From: an archaeon
GTDB lineage: Archaea > Methanobacteriota > Methanobacteria > Methanobacteriales > Methanobacteriaceae
Length of the DNA: 5,917 nucleotides
NCBI GenBank assembly: GCA_024409165.1
Contig: JAKSUE010000094.1
Span: 1-5,917 of the forward strand
Direction of reading: 5' to 3'
Position 1 is the stretch's first letter. The number at the start of each line of letters is the position of its first letter. This document shows positions 1 through 5,134 of this stretch, piece after piece. The position numbers were made by a program, and so were the translations under genes. The notes beneath the pieces were generated by a model. It did no database searches and was not told the origin of the DNA. It saw nothing but the letters and a program-made list of their open reading frames with translations.

Positions 1-1361
1 TTTTTATAAGCACCTGGAGCTTCTTCAGCAAGTACAGGAGCAGAGTTTGCTTTAACATGAATTCCTTTACTATTTAAGTCAGCTTCAATTTGTTCTGCTG
101 TGAATTGTTTTTTAGCAGCAGTTCTGGATAAAGTTCTTCCTGCACCATGAGCAGTTGAACCAAAGGTTTCCTCCATAGCAACATCTGTACCATGTAAAAT
201 ATAGGATGCTGTACCCATAGTTCCAGGGATTAAGACAGGTTGACCTACAGCACGATATTCTTTAGGAATTTCTTTTCTTCCAGGTCCAAATGCACGAGTG
301 GAACCTTTTCTGTGAACAAGAACATCCATATTATCTCCTTTGACTTTATGAGTTTCAATTTTAGCAATATTATGCGCTACATCATAAATAGTGGTCATTC
401 CCATAGATTCAGCATCTTGAGAGAATATTTTTTCAAAAGATTCTCTTACCCAATGAGACATCATTTGACGGTTAGCCCAAGCATAGTTTGCACCAGCAGC
501 CATTGCAGTTAAATAACCTTGACCTTCTTTAGAATCAATAGGTGCACAAGCTAATTGTCTATCAGGTAAATTAATTTTATAATTTCTATAAGCTTTATCC
601 ATTAATCTTAAATAATCAGAACATATTTGGTGTCCACAGCCTCTTGAACCACTGTGAATCATAATAGTAATTGTTCCTTTTTCTAAACCAAATGCTTTTG
701 CAACATCTTCATCATAAATTTCATCAATTTTTTGAAGTTCTAAAAAGTGATTACCAGAACCAAGTGAACCTAATTGAGGAATACCTCTTTTTTTAGCTTT
801 AGTTGAAACAATAGAAGAATCTGCATTTTCCATTCTACCATTTTCTTCTAATAATTTAAGATCTTCTTTCCAACCATAACCATTTTCTACAGCCCACCAA
901 GCACCATAATCTAAAACTTCATCAATATCATCAGGAGAAAGTCTAACTTGACCTTTACTACCTACACCAGAAGGAATATTTTTAAATAAAACATCAGTAA
1001 GCTCTTTAATTTTAGGAGCAATATCTTCCTCAGTTAAGTTAGTCCTAAGCATTCTAACTCCACAGTTAATATCAAAACCTACTCCCCCAGGACTAATAAC
1101 TCCATTATTCATATTAAAAGCACCAACACCACCAATACTAAATCCATATCCATAGTGAATATCAGGCATAGCAAGTGCTGCAGTTTGAATACCTGGCATA
1201 CAAGCCACATTAGCTACTTGTTCAAGAGCAGAATCTTCAAGATTTTTAATACCTTCTTCATCAAGATATAATCTTCCAGGAACTCTCATATCTTTCTTAT
1301 AACTACTTGGAAGTTCCCAAACATTTTCTCTTATTCTTTCAAGATTACATTTCATTGACAT
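1..1361 (-). CDS. rtcB: RNA-splicing ligase RtcB, C-terminus cut by window edge
   Basis: RtcB joins RNA 2',3'-cyclic-phosphate or 3'-phosphate ends to 5'-OH ends, using GTP and Mn2+, in tRNA splicing and RNA repair. The 453 visible residues match the family throughout. Seen: MPDIHYGYG (65-73), VGFDINCGVR (94-103) with the metal ligands D97 and C100, GSGNHFLE (201-208) with N204 and H205, the HSGSRGCGHQ block with H236, DVAHN with H330, and TAHGAGR (403-409) whose H405 corresponds to the guanylylated histidine. No intein follows C100, although some archaeal RtcB proteins carry one there. The frame runs off at EEAPGAYK, so about 30 residues including the conserved C-terminal Lys are missing. 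The ATG at 1361 is preferred over the ATG two codons later (1355) because GTGAT lies just upstream. A TATA box lies about 50 bp upstream. The archease gene precedes it on the same strand. Confidence 0.97.
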   Translation of the reverse strand, partial: MSMKCNLERIRENVWELPSSYKKDMRVPGRLYLDEEGIKNLEDSALEQVANVACMPGIQTAALAMPDIHYGYGFSIGGVGAFNMNNGVISPGGVGFDINCGVRMLRTNLTEEDIAPKIKELTDVLFKNIPSGVGSKGQVRLSPDDIDEVLDYGAWWAVENGYGWKEDLKLLEENGRMENADSSIVSTKAKKRGIPQLGSLGSGNHFLELQKIDEIYDEDVAKAFGLEKGTITIMIHSGSRGCGHQICSDYLRLMDKAYRNYKINLPDRQLACAPIDSKEGQGYLTAMAAGANYAWANRQMMSHWVRESFEKIFSQDAESMGMTTIYDVAHNIAKIETHKVKGDNMDVLVHRKGSTRAFGPGRKEIPKEYRAVGQPVLIPGTMGTASYILHGTDVAMEETFGSTAHGAGRTLSRTAAKKQFTAEQIEADLNSKGIHVKANSAPVLAEEAPGAYK

Positions 1362-1364
1362 AAT

Positions 1365-1369
1365 ATCAC
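1365..1369 (-). promoter_or_regulatory. rtcB Shine-Dalgarno site
   Basis: GTGAT sits three bases before the ATG at 1361. It matches part of the archaeal anti-SD complement (GGAGGTGAT) and supports that start over the next ATG. Confidence 0.55.
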
Positions 1370-1410
1370 GAATAATTATAATTGATTAATAAATTTGTAA
1401 ATATAAACTA

Positions 1411-1418
1411 TATATAAA
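1411..1418 (-). promoter_or_regulatory. Probable rtcB TATA box
   Basis: The minus strand reads TTTATATA here, a full match to the archaeal box A. Transcription would start near 1385-1390 and give a 5' leader of about 25 nt. This suggests rtcB can be transcribed apart from archease, although the 154-bp spacer also allows read-through. T-rich stretches on the minus strand at 1451-1470 could end archease transcripts. Confidence 0.5.
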
Positions 1419-1515
1419 ATATATTATAATATAATTTATGTAAAATAATAGAAAAATAGAAAAATAATAAAATATTACAATAATTAATAAAATAAACTAA
1501 TTAAATAAAATCAAA

Positions 1516-1962
1516 TCACAAGTCCAAAATAGCACTAAGTTTAATAAAACCATCATTTTGAGTTATAACATCCATTTTATGGAATGTAATAGCTTTAACT
1601 TCACTTTTACGAGGATGAATATCCCAATTCACATCTTCACCATAAGCCACACAATTCAATTCATATAACTCATCATCAATCTTCTCAATATCTACATTAA
1701 ATTTTGAAAAAAATAACAATTCCACATCAAATAAAAATAAAAGTTCCTCAAGAAAATCATAAAGTAAAGAAACCAAATCCTCAGATTCCACTTTAAATTC
1801 CCTTTTCTCAAGAGTTTTAACAGTTTCAATATCAGTCATTACATTAAACATAGCACAAGCAGCATTAGAATAAGCATCTTCCAAAGATTCACCATAAGCA
1901 AAAAACCCAATATCTGCTGTAACATCAAAATATTCAAAAGCTCTAAAATCATTTTCTAACAT
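1516..1962 (-). CDS. Archease (RtcB cofactor protein)
   Basis: Archease is a small acidic metal-binding protein that promotes RtcB guanylylation and multiple turnover, and in some systems affects tRNA methylation. The 148-residue length is normal. Seen: an N-terminal FDVTADIGFFAYG block (12-24) with the conserved TADIG aspartate D17; an acidic helical middle with DLVSLLYDFLEELLFLFD; AYGEDVNWDIHP (106-117); the family signature VKAITFHKM (122-130); and a C-terminal LDL with D147, the usual last metal-ligand aspartate. The residue normally His in the family's HxTAD motif is Val here (DVTAD). The ATG at 1962 has GGTG eight bases upstream. It lies directly upstream of rtcB on the same strand, a common functional pairing. 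Family assignment is firm; the metal role comes from family knowledge. Confidence 0.93.
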   Translation of the reverse strand: MLENDFRAFEYFDVTADIGFFAYGESLEDAYSNAACAMFNVMTDIETVKTLEKREFKVESEDLVSLLYDFLEELLFLFDVELLFFSKFNVDIEKIDDELYELNCVAYGEDVNWDIHPRKSEVKAITFHKMDVITQNDGFIKLSAILDL

Positions 1963-2005
1963 TAATATAACACCAATAATCTATTATTTAATATAACACC
2001 AATAA
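1962..2005 (-). repeat. 18-bp direct repeat duplicating the archease ribosome-binding region
   Basis: TTAATATAACACCAATAA occurs exactly at 1962-1979 and 1988-2005, a 26-bp period. On the minus strand each copy holds TTATTGGTGTTATATTAA, that is, the GGTG ribosome-binding site and the spacing region. Only the copy next to 1962 is followed by ATG; the upstream copy is followed by ATA. Confidence 0.8.
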
Positions 2006-2016
2006 CTGTTTTAGTA

Positions 2017-2024
2017 ATATATTT
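2017..2024 (-). promoter_or_regulatory. Possible archease TATA element
   Basis: The minus strand reads AAATATAT. It would place the transcript start near 1995, about 33 nt before the archease ATG. It is a weak match in a very AT-rich stretch, so other boxes are possible. Confidence 0.3.
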
Positions 2025-2097
2025 CTAATTTTTATAATATTAAGTTTATTATTTTAATAATACAGTAAAATAAGATAATATACTTAAAATATAATAA

Positions 2098-2134
2098 TAC
2101 ACTTGAAATAGTACTCGTGATTACTTTTCAAATG
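2098..2134. promoter_or_regulatory. Inverted pair of TTGAAA-type sites (operator or mini-ORB-like)
   Basis: The plus strand has TACACTTGAAATAGTA at 2098-2113. The minus strand of 2121-2134 reads CATTTGAAAAGTAA. The two share CAyTTGAAA followed by AGTA and face each other across a short spacer. The pair lies upstream of the TATA box at 2150 and between divergent genes, the usual place for an operator. From memory, the mini-ORB repeat of Methanothermobacter has a TTACAnTTGAAA-like core, so initiator binding is an alternative. The similarity is seen; the binding protein is inferred. Confidence 0.35.
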
Positions 2135-2149
2135 CTCTCATTCTCTTTT

Positions 2150-2157
2150 TTTATATA
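2150..2157 (+). promoter_or_regulatory. TATA box of the small plus-strand gene
   Basis: TTTATATA follows a T-rich run. A start site about 25 bp downstream falls near 2178-2182, immediately before the ribosome-binding site and the ATG at 2195. This arrangement argues against any start upstream of 2195. Confidence 0.6.
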
Positions 2158-2181
2158 CTCTTTAAAACTTACATTATACCA

Positions 2182-2190
2182 GAGAGTGAT
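2182..2190 (+). promoter_or_regulatory. Ribosome-binding site of the small gene
   Basis: GAGAGTGAT closely resembles the archaeal GGAGGTGAT complement. It lies four bases before the ATG at 2195 and selects that start. Confidence 0.6.
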
Positions 2191-2194
2191 TGAA

Positions 2195-2383
2195 ATGTTA
2201 AAACATAATTATAATGATCCTTGTGATTTAAGAAGAAAAACCACTTTTGGTACTTATATGAGATATAATAACTTTAGATTAAATTTTAGCGATTGCATGG
2301 TAATACTCTTAGTTTTTGCAGTATTGCTTTTTTCAGTTATAGCTGTTAGTGCAACTCCAGACCCTACTATGATTATGGTATAA
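2195..2383 (+). CDS. Small single-span membrane or secreted peptide, 62 aa
   Basis: I do not recognise a family. The reading frame is open from a GTG at 2117, but a TATA box (2150-2157) and ribosome-binding site (2182-2190) lie inside that longer frame and point to ATG 2195. The product has a 34-residue basic N-terminal part (R13, R14, K15, R23, R28; two Cys at 10 and 34). One strongly hydrophobic segment follows (about 35-51, MVILLVFAVLLFSVIAV), and then SATPDPTMIMV to the end. The charge bias predicts an N-in orientation. The VSA at 51-53 looks like a signal-peptidase site, which would release only nine residues (TPDPTMIMV). The same LFS-I-AVSAT pattern is typical of signal peptides of Methanobacteriaceae adhesin-like proteins, so the gene could also be the remnant 5' end of a lost adhesin gene. 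It is the only plus-strand gene, divergent from archease and convergent with cdc6. Confidence 0.55.
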   Translation: MLKHNYNDPCDLRRKTTFGTYMRYNNFRLNFSDCMVILLVFAVLLFSVIAVSATPDPTMIMV

Positions 2384-2448
2384 TTTAATAATATTTACAA
2401 TATTGATAATATTGACAATACCAATTATATTAATCATATTAGTGTAAT

Positions 2449-2670
2449 GGTTTGGAGGATAAACAAAGACCTACCAAACCCCTTTGTTGATATAACCAAT
2501 TCGAACTTTAAAAACTATGAGTATACCTGCAATATAATATTATAAAATAGATTTATATACAAACAAAACTCATAGAAAATTCTTTAATATTCATGACTAA
2601 TATTCAAAGATAATTTAAAGATCAAACCTTAAAAATTAAAACCAAAAAACTATTTTACGGTTATATCAAC
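2449..2670 (+). ncRNA. Candidate structured RNA beside cdc6
   Basis: The first element is a hairpin: GGTTTGGAGG (2449-2458) pairs with CCTACCAAACC (2470-2480), ten pairs with one bulged A and an 11-nt loop. The loop's AACAAAG (2462-2468) can pair with CTTTGTT (2482-2488), giving an H-type pseudoknot. GTTGATATAACC (2486-2497) is exactly complementary to GGTTATATCAAC (2659-2670). This would close a domain containing two nested stems: CTATGAGT (2515-2522) with ACTCATAG (2568-2575), and TCTTTAA (2581-2587) with TTAAAGA (2615-2621). The pseudoknot and the long stem share GTT at 2486-2488, so they could be alternatives. A TATA-like TTATATTAA at 2425-2433 could start a transcript near 2450. No known RNA family is recognised and the strand is a guess. 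Long AT-rich stems can arise by chance; the first hairpin is the strongest part. Confidence 0.3.
2552..2559 (+). promoter_or_regulatory. Isolated TATA box-like TTTATATA
   Basis: This is an exact box A match on the plus strand in the intergenic gap. The predicted start is near 2580, but no coding frame follows. It may be chance in AT-rich DNA or may drive a non-coding transcript toward the cdc6 3' end. Confidence 0.2.
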
Positions 2671-2698
2671 TAACAGTTATACTTCAAATATCTGACAT

Positions 2699-2815
2699 AT
2701 GCATTATTTTCATAATTTTTGATTTATAAAAATTATATTATTATGAATAAAATTATTATAATTAAAATTATATTATTAAAATTATGATAACTAAATTATT
2801 ATGAGAATAATGCAT
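2699..2815. repeat. 117-bp unit bounded by an 18-bp inverted repeat
   Basis: ATGCATTATTTTCATAAT (2699-2716) is matched inversely by ATTATGAGAATAATGCAT (2798-2815), 17 of 18 pairs. The 81 bp between are almost entirely A/T and contain AAAATTATATTATTA twice (2729-2743, 2764-2778). No target-site duplication is visible and no protein is encoded, so a MITE-like origin is only one option. A cruciform-forming or unwinding element is another. Confidence 0.6.
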
Positions 2816-2839
2816 TTTTCACCTACTTTTTTTAAAATA

Positions 2840-2863
2840 TAATAGTTTACTAGTGAACTATTA
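2840..2863. repeat. 24-bp near-perfect palindrome
   Basis: The arms are TAATAGTTTACT and AGTGAACTATTA around a central CTAG. Only one symmetric position fails, and as RNA it would be a G-U pair. It is consistent with a dimeric regulator site or a short hairpin. It is not followed by a T-run on either strand, so a bacterial-style terminator is unlikely. Confidence 0.6.
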
Positions 2864-2899
2864 AAATGGCATTATAAAAATAAAAATATAAAAATAAGC

Positions 2900-2965
2900 C
2901 AAAATAAGAAAAATAAAATAATTAATAAAATAATTAATAAAATAATTAAAAATTAATAAAAAAAT
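2900..2965 (-). terminator. Probable T-rich terminator of cdc6
   Basis: After the cdc6 stop the minus strand has a T7 run (2958-2964) followed by repeated T4 and T5 tracts. Archaeal RNA polymerase can stop at such oligo-T tracts without a hairpin. This is inferred from composition only. Confidence 0.4.
2913..2948. repeat. Three exact tandem copies of ATAAAATAATTA
   Basis: The 12-bp unit repeats without mismatch at 2913-2924, 2925-2936 and 2937-2948, just downstream of the cdc6 stop. On the minus strand this is a T-rich TAATTATTTTAT series, suitable for archaeal transcript termination. Confidence 0.8.
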
Positions 2966-2987
2966 AAGTTTTTTGAATTAAATAAGA

Positions 2988-4118
2988 TTAATTTAAGTCA
3001 CATCTTTTAATATCCTCAGGAGAGAATCTTAAGATAATTTGACGAGCATTACCTCTGACTCCTTTTCCTGTATATTTAGTGTCAACTAATCTTAAAAATT
3101 CTAATTTTTCAAGAGTTCTATTGAAAGTAGCATAGCTAACTCCAGCTTGGGTTTTAAATTGCTCAGATAATTCTCCTGCAGTTAAGATTTCATCGCTTTC
3201 AACAACTGCACGAAGTAATGTTTTTTCAATATCATTTAATGATTTGATTGTTTGAGCTAAATTAACAGAACCTTGTTTATTAACAGCTTCTTTAACATGT
3301 TCTAAAGTAATAACTCTACTTGCATTAGCTTCAGCAATATTACCACAAACTCTTAAAAGATCAATACCAACTCTTAAATCCCCTACATCAACTGTATGAT
3401 TAGTTATCTCTTCAAGAACTTCATCATCAATAACACCAGGGAAAAATCCTACTTTTGCTCTATCAGATAAAATACTAAATATTTCAGAATAAGTATAAGG
3501 TTGGAAAACAATATCTTGTGGAATAAATACAGTATTTACATTTTTATCAAGTTGGAATCTAAATTCTAAATCAGACAAAATAGCAAAAATACTAGTTCTG
3601 ACACCAGGATACTCTTCATAAGCTCTTAAAATATCATAGAATACTTTATTTGCATTTTTACTTTGGAATAAATAATTAACGTCATCAAAAGCTACAACTA
3701 ATGCTTTCTCTTCTTTTTGAAGATATTTCATGACTTTTTCATATACTCTTGAGAAAGGAACACCAGTTTCTGGAGGTTGATGACCAAATAATTTTTTGTG
3801 AATTTGAGAAAATATTCCAAAACGAGTTGTATGGAGCTGACAATTAACATAACAACAAATAACCTTATTAGTAAACTTTTCAACATCATCAAAAACTATC
3901 TTAATAGCTGTTGTTTTACCTGTAGCACAAGATCCAAGAATAACTGCATTTATAGGGCGCCCTCCTATCATTGCAGGCCTAATATCAGTAGCTATAGCCT
4001 TCATTTGACTCTCTCTAAAATTATAATTAGGAGGCATAAAATCTGGATTAAATGCATTTATATTCTGAAAAATTGTTTCATCAAACATTAAAATATCTTC
4101 AATTGCCATATTAATCAT
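2988..4118 (-). CDS. cdc6: Orc1/Cdc6-family replication initiator, divergent paralogue
   Basis: Archaeal Orc1/Cdc6 proteins bind origin repeats and load the MCM helicase. This 376-residue protein has the expected layout: a AAA+ domain (about 35-260) followed by a winged helix (about 295-370). Walker A is GSCATGKTT (62-70, K68). Walker B is VVAFDDVNYL (141-150), with Asp instead of the usual Glu at the second acid. The sensor-1 stretch AILSDLEF has Ser where an Asn is usual, and the box VII stretch LDKNVNTVF (190-198) has N193 where the arginine finger is expected. Sensor 2, GDLRVGIDLLR (R249), is intact. The wing reads TGKGVRGNARQIIL. These replacements suggest weakened ATPase activity. There are two possible starts: ATG 4118 (used here) and ATG 4109, which the TATA box spacing favours. 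It lies downstream of mptE. Family assignment is firm; paralogue status is inferred. Confidence 0.92.
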   Translation of the reverse strand: MINMAIEDILMFDETIFQNINAFNPDFMPPNYNFRESQMKAIATDIRPAMIGGRPINAVILGSCATGKTTAIKIVFDDVEKFTNKVICCYVNCQLHTTRFGIFSQIHKKLFGHQPPETGVPFSRVYEKVMKYLQKEEKALVVAFDDVNYLFQSKNANKVFYDILRAYEEYPGVRTSIFAILSDLEFRFQLDKNVNTVFIPQDIVFQPYTYSEIFSILSDRAKVGFFPGVIDDEVLEEITNHTVDVGDLRVGIDLLRVCGNIAEANASRVITLEHVKEAVNKQGSVNLAQTIKSLNDIEKTLLRAVVESDEILTAGELSEQFKTQAGVSYATFNRTLEKLEFLRLVDTKYTGKGVRGNARQIILRFSPEDIKRCDLN

Positions 4119-4130
4119 TATATTATAACT

Positions 4131-4138
4131 TATATAAA
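4131..4138 (-). promoter_or_regulatory. cdc6 TATA box, implying a leaderless start
   Basis: The minus strand reads TTTATATA. The box centre is about 26 bp upstream of the ATG at 4109, so transcription should begin at or very near that ATG and downstream of the ATG at 4118. No Shine-Dalgarno site is visible before either ATG, which fits a leaderless mRNA encoding MAIEDILMF. Confidence 0.5.
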
Positions 4139-4200
4139 AAACTTATTTATTTTAATTTAATTAATTCATTCATGATAATTGATTTAATATTCATTAATTA

Positions 4201-4935
4201 CTAAGAATCCATAAGATTAACTACATTAACATCAACATTATCTAAAATCCACTGAAGAAGAAGTTCTGCATAAATAAGCTTTTTAGTTTTAATCTCATCA
4301 GCAGGACCAGTTTCACCTTCAATATTCGGACGAGAGTATTTAGTAACAATAGTTCCAAAGTCCATTCCTGCAAGAATCATATCCTTTGCACCTAACTCAA
4401 TAGCTAAATACATAGCCCTATCTCCATCTGTAAATCCTCCAAAGTTGTAAAGATTACCTACAGGTATAGATTGAGTTGTTCCGAGAACTTTATTAAAACT
4501 ATCTGTCCACATTTCAATATTTTCTTCATTATTACCATGACCATGAATAACAAAATAAGCCCCATTTGCATTAGCAGTTAATAAATCAGAAATTTTACCA
4601 TCCACATCAGTAGCAATTATATCAGGAACAATATCTTCTTCTAAAAGAGCAGTAGTAGCTCCATCAGCAGCAATAAGAACATAATCATTAAGATTATAAT
4701 TTTTAATCAATTCAATATGTTTCTTAAGAGAAGGTCCTGCACCAAAAATAATAAATTTATCAGTACCTCTTTTTTTAGCATAAACCACTTCATCATAAAG
4801 GTCATCAATAGTCAAACAACCCTTTTTTTCTAAAATCTCATCTAATAAATCAGCAGTTTTCTCATCACCCTCTCTTGAAAATCCAAAATCATCAAGAATT
4901 CTTTTATACCAATTCTCCCATTCATTTATATCCAT
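4201..4935 (-). CDS. mptE: 6-hydroxymethyl-7,8-dihydropterin pyrophosphokinase, MptE type (DUF115)
   Basis: The archaeal MptE family transfers pyrophosphate from ATP to 6-hydroxymethyl-7,8-dihydropterin, a step toward tetrahydromethanopterin. It is unrelated to bacterial FolK. The 244 residues carry the family's blocks: FGAGPSL (64-70) at a nucleotide-binding turn, AADGA (89-93), PDIIATDVDG (104-113) with the acidic pair D110/D112, HGHGNN (131-136), GNLYNFGGFTDGDRAM (160-175) and GMDFG (190-194). The first 60 residues are acidic and helical. The ATG at 4935 has a clear AGGTGGT upstream. The gene begins 13 bp after the TAA that ends the extended surE frame, so the two are probably co-transcribed. 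It ends with TAG, followed by an AT-rich spacer before cdc6. The acids are presumed metal ligands by family analogy. Confidence 0.9.
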   Translation of the reverse strand: MDINEWENWYKRILDDFGFSREGDEKTADLLDEILEKKGCLTIDDLYDEVVYAKKRGTDKFIIFGAGPSLKKHIELIKNYNLNDYVLIAADGATTALLEEDIVPDIIATDVDGKISDLLTANANGAYFVIHGHGNNEENIEMWTDSFNKVLGTTQSIPVGNLYNFGGFTDGDRAMYLAIELGAKDMILAGMDFGTIVTKYSRPNIEGETGPADEIKTKKLIYAELLLQWILDNVDVNVVNLMDS

Positions 4936-4938
4936 ATT

Positions 4939-4945
4939 ACCACCT
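4939..4945 (-). promoter_or_regulatory. mptE Shine-Dalgarno site
   Basis: AGGTGGT lies three bases before the ATG at 4935. It is one of the strongest ribosome-binding sites in the window and fits translation within a surE-mptE transcript. Confidence 0.7.
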
Positions 4946-4948
4946 AAA

Positions 4949-5134
4949 TTACAACCATCCTTCCAAAGTTTCTAAATCACCAGTTAAATCAATATTTAAA
5001 GGAGTTAAACTTGGCCTTTTTTCAACCATTAAACAATATCCATCAGTTCCCTCATCATATTCTTCTATTAAACGAGGTGCAATCATAACATAATTATCTT
5101 TACTATTTAAAGTATCTGAATCATTTAAATTCTC
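4949..5134 (-). pseudogene. surE: Detached C-terminal part of SurE, after an in-frame TAA
   Basis: Reading on from the surE stop (5135-5137) in exactly the same frame gives 61 sense codons before a TAA at 4949-4951. The segment contains NYVMIAPRLIEEYDEGTDGY and then SLTPLNIDLTGDLETLEGWL. This matches the conserved SurE C-terminal pattern of GTD, a Tyr-containing strand, and VSxTPLxxDLT, as in bacterial SurE. It has no credible start of its own: the only useful ATG (codon 17) lacks a ribosome-binding site. It fills the otherwise empty 200 bp between surE and mptE. Single-base change GAA to TAA within an Asp/Asn/Glu-rich linker would explain the break. Recent inactivation, sequencing error and stop read-through are all possible. 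Confidence 0.8.

Larger units (their letters stand above)
2384..2987. other. Non-coding AT-rich gap between the small gene and cdc6
   Basis: I see no convincing gene in these roughly 600 bp. The small gene's frame stays open for 53 codons after its stop (to the TAA at 2543-2545), but that stretch overlaps strong inverted repeats and has no start signal. The gap holds a relatively GC-rich patch with a hairpin (2449-2480) and a long-range stem (2486-2670). It also holds a 117-bp inverted-repeat unit (2699-2815), a near-perfect 24-bp palindrome (2840-2863) and three 12-bp tandem repeats (2913-2948). It is also where the convergent small gene and cdc6 must terminate. Origin, RNA gene and decayed gene are the open explanations. 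Confidence 0.6.

Noticed and set aside
240..512. Plus-strand open frame of 90 codons
   Set aside because: It lies antisense inside rtcB, whose full set of catalytic motifs is in the opposite strand; the translation is Ser/Phe-rich noise.
1..1361. Intein in rtcB, as in some archaea after the active-site Cys
   Set aside because: The coding sequence passes directly from FDINC to GVRM with no insertion.
2117..2194. Upstream GTG start extending the small gene by 26 residues
   Set aside because: The TATA box and ribosome-binding site for ATG 2195 lie inside this extension, and the extra residues would add a second unrelated hydrophobic stretch.
2481..2515. TTCGAA near 2500 as a T-loop of a tRNA gene or tRNA fragment
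   Set aside because: The flanking bases do not form the five-pair T-stem on either strand, and no acceptor or anticodon arm can be found.
2384..2987. CRISPR array or box C/D small RNA in the gap
   Set aside because: The tandem repeats have no spacers, and no RTGATGA/CTGA box pair was found.
3798..4091. Plus-strand open frame of 97 codons
   Set aside because: Antisense to the conserved Orc1/Cdc6 coding region, with no promoter or ribosome-binding site.
4875..5093. Plus-strand open frame of 72 codons
   Set aside because: Antisense to mptE and the SurE tail; no family resemblance and no start signals.
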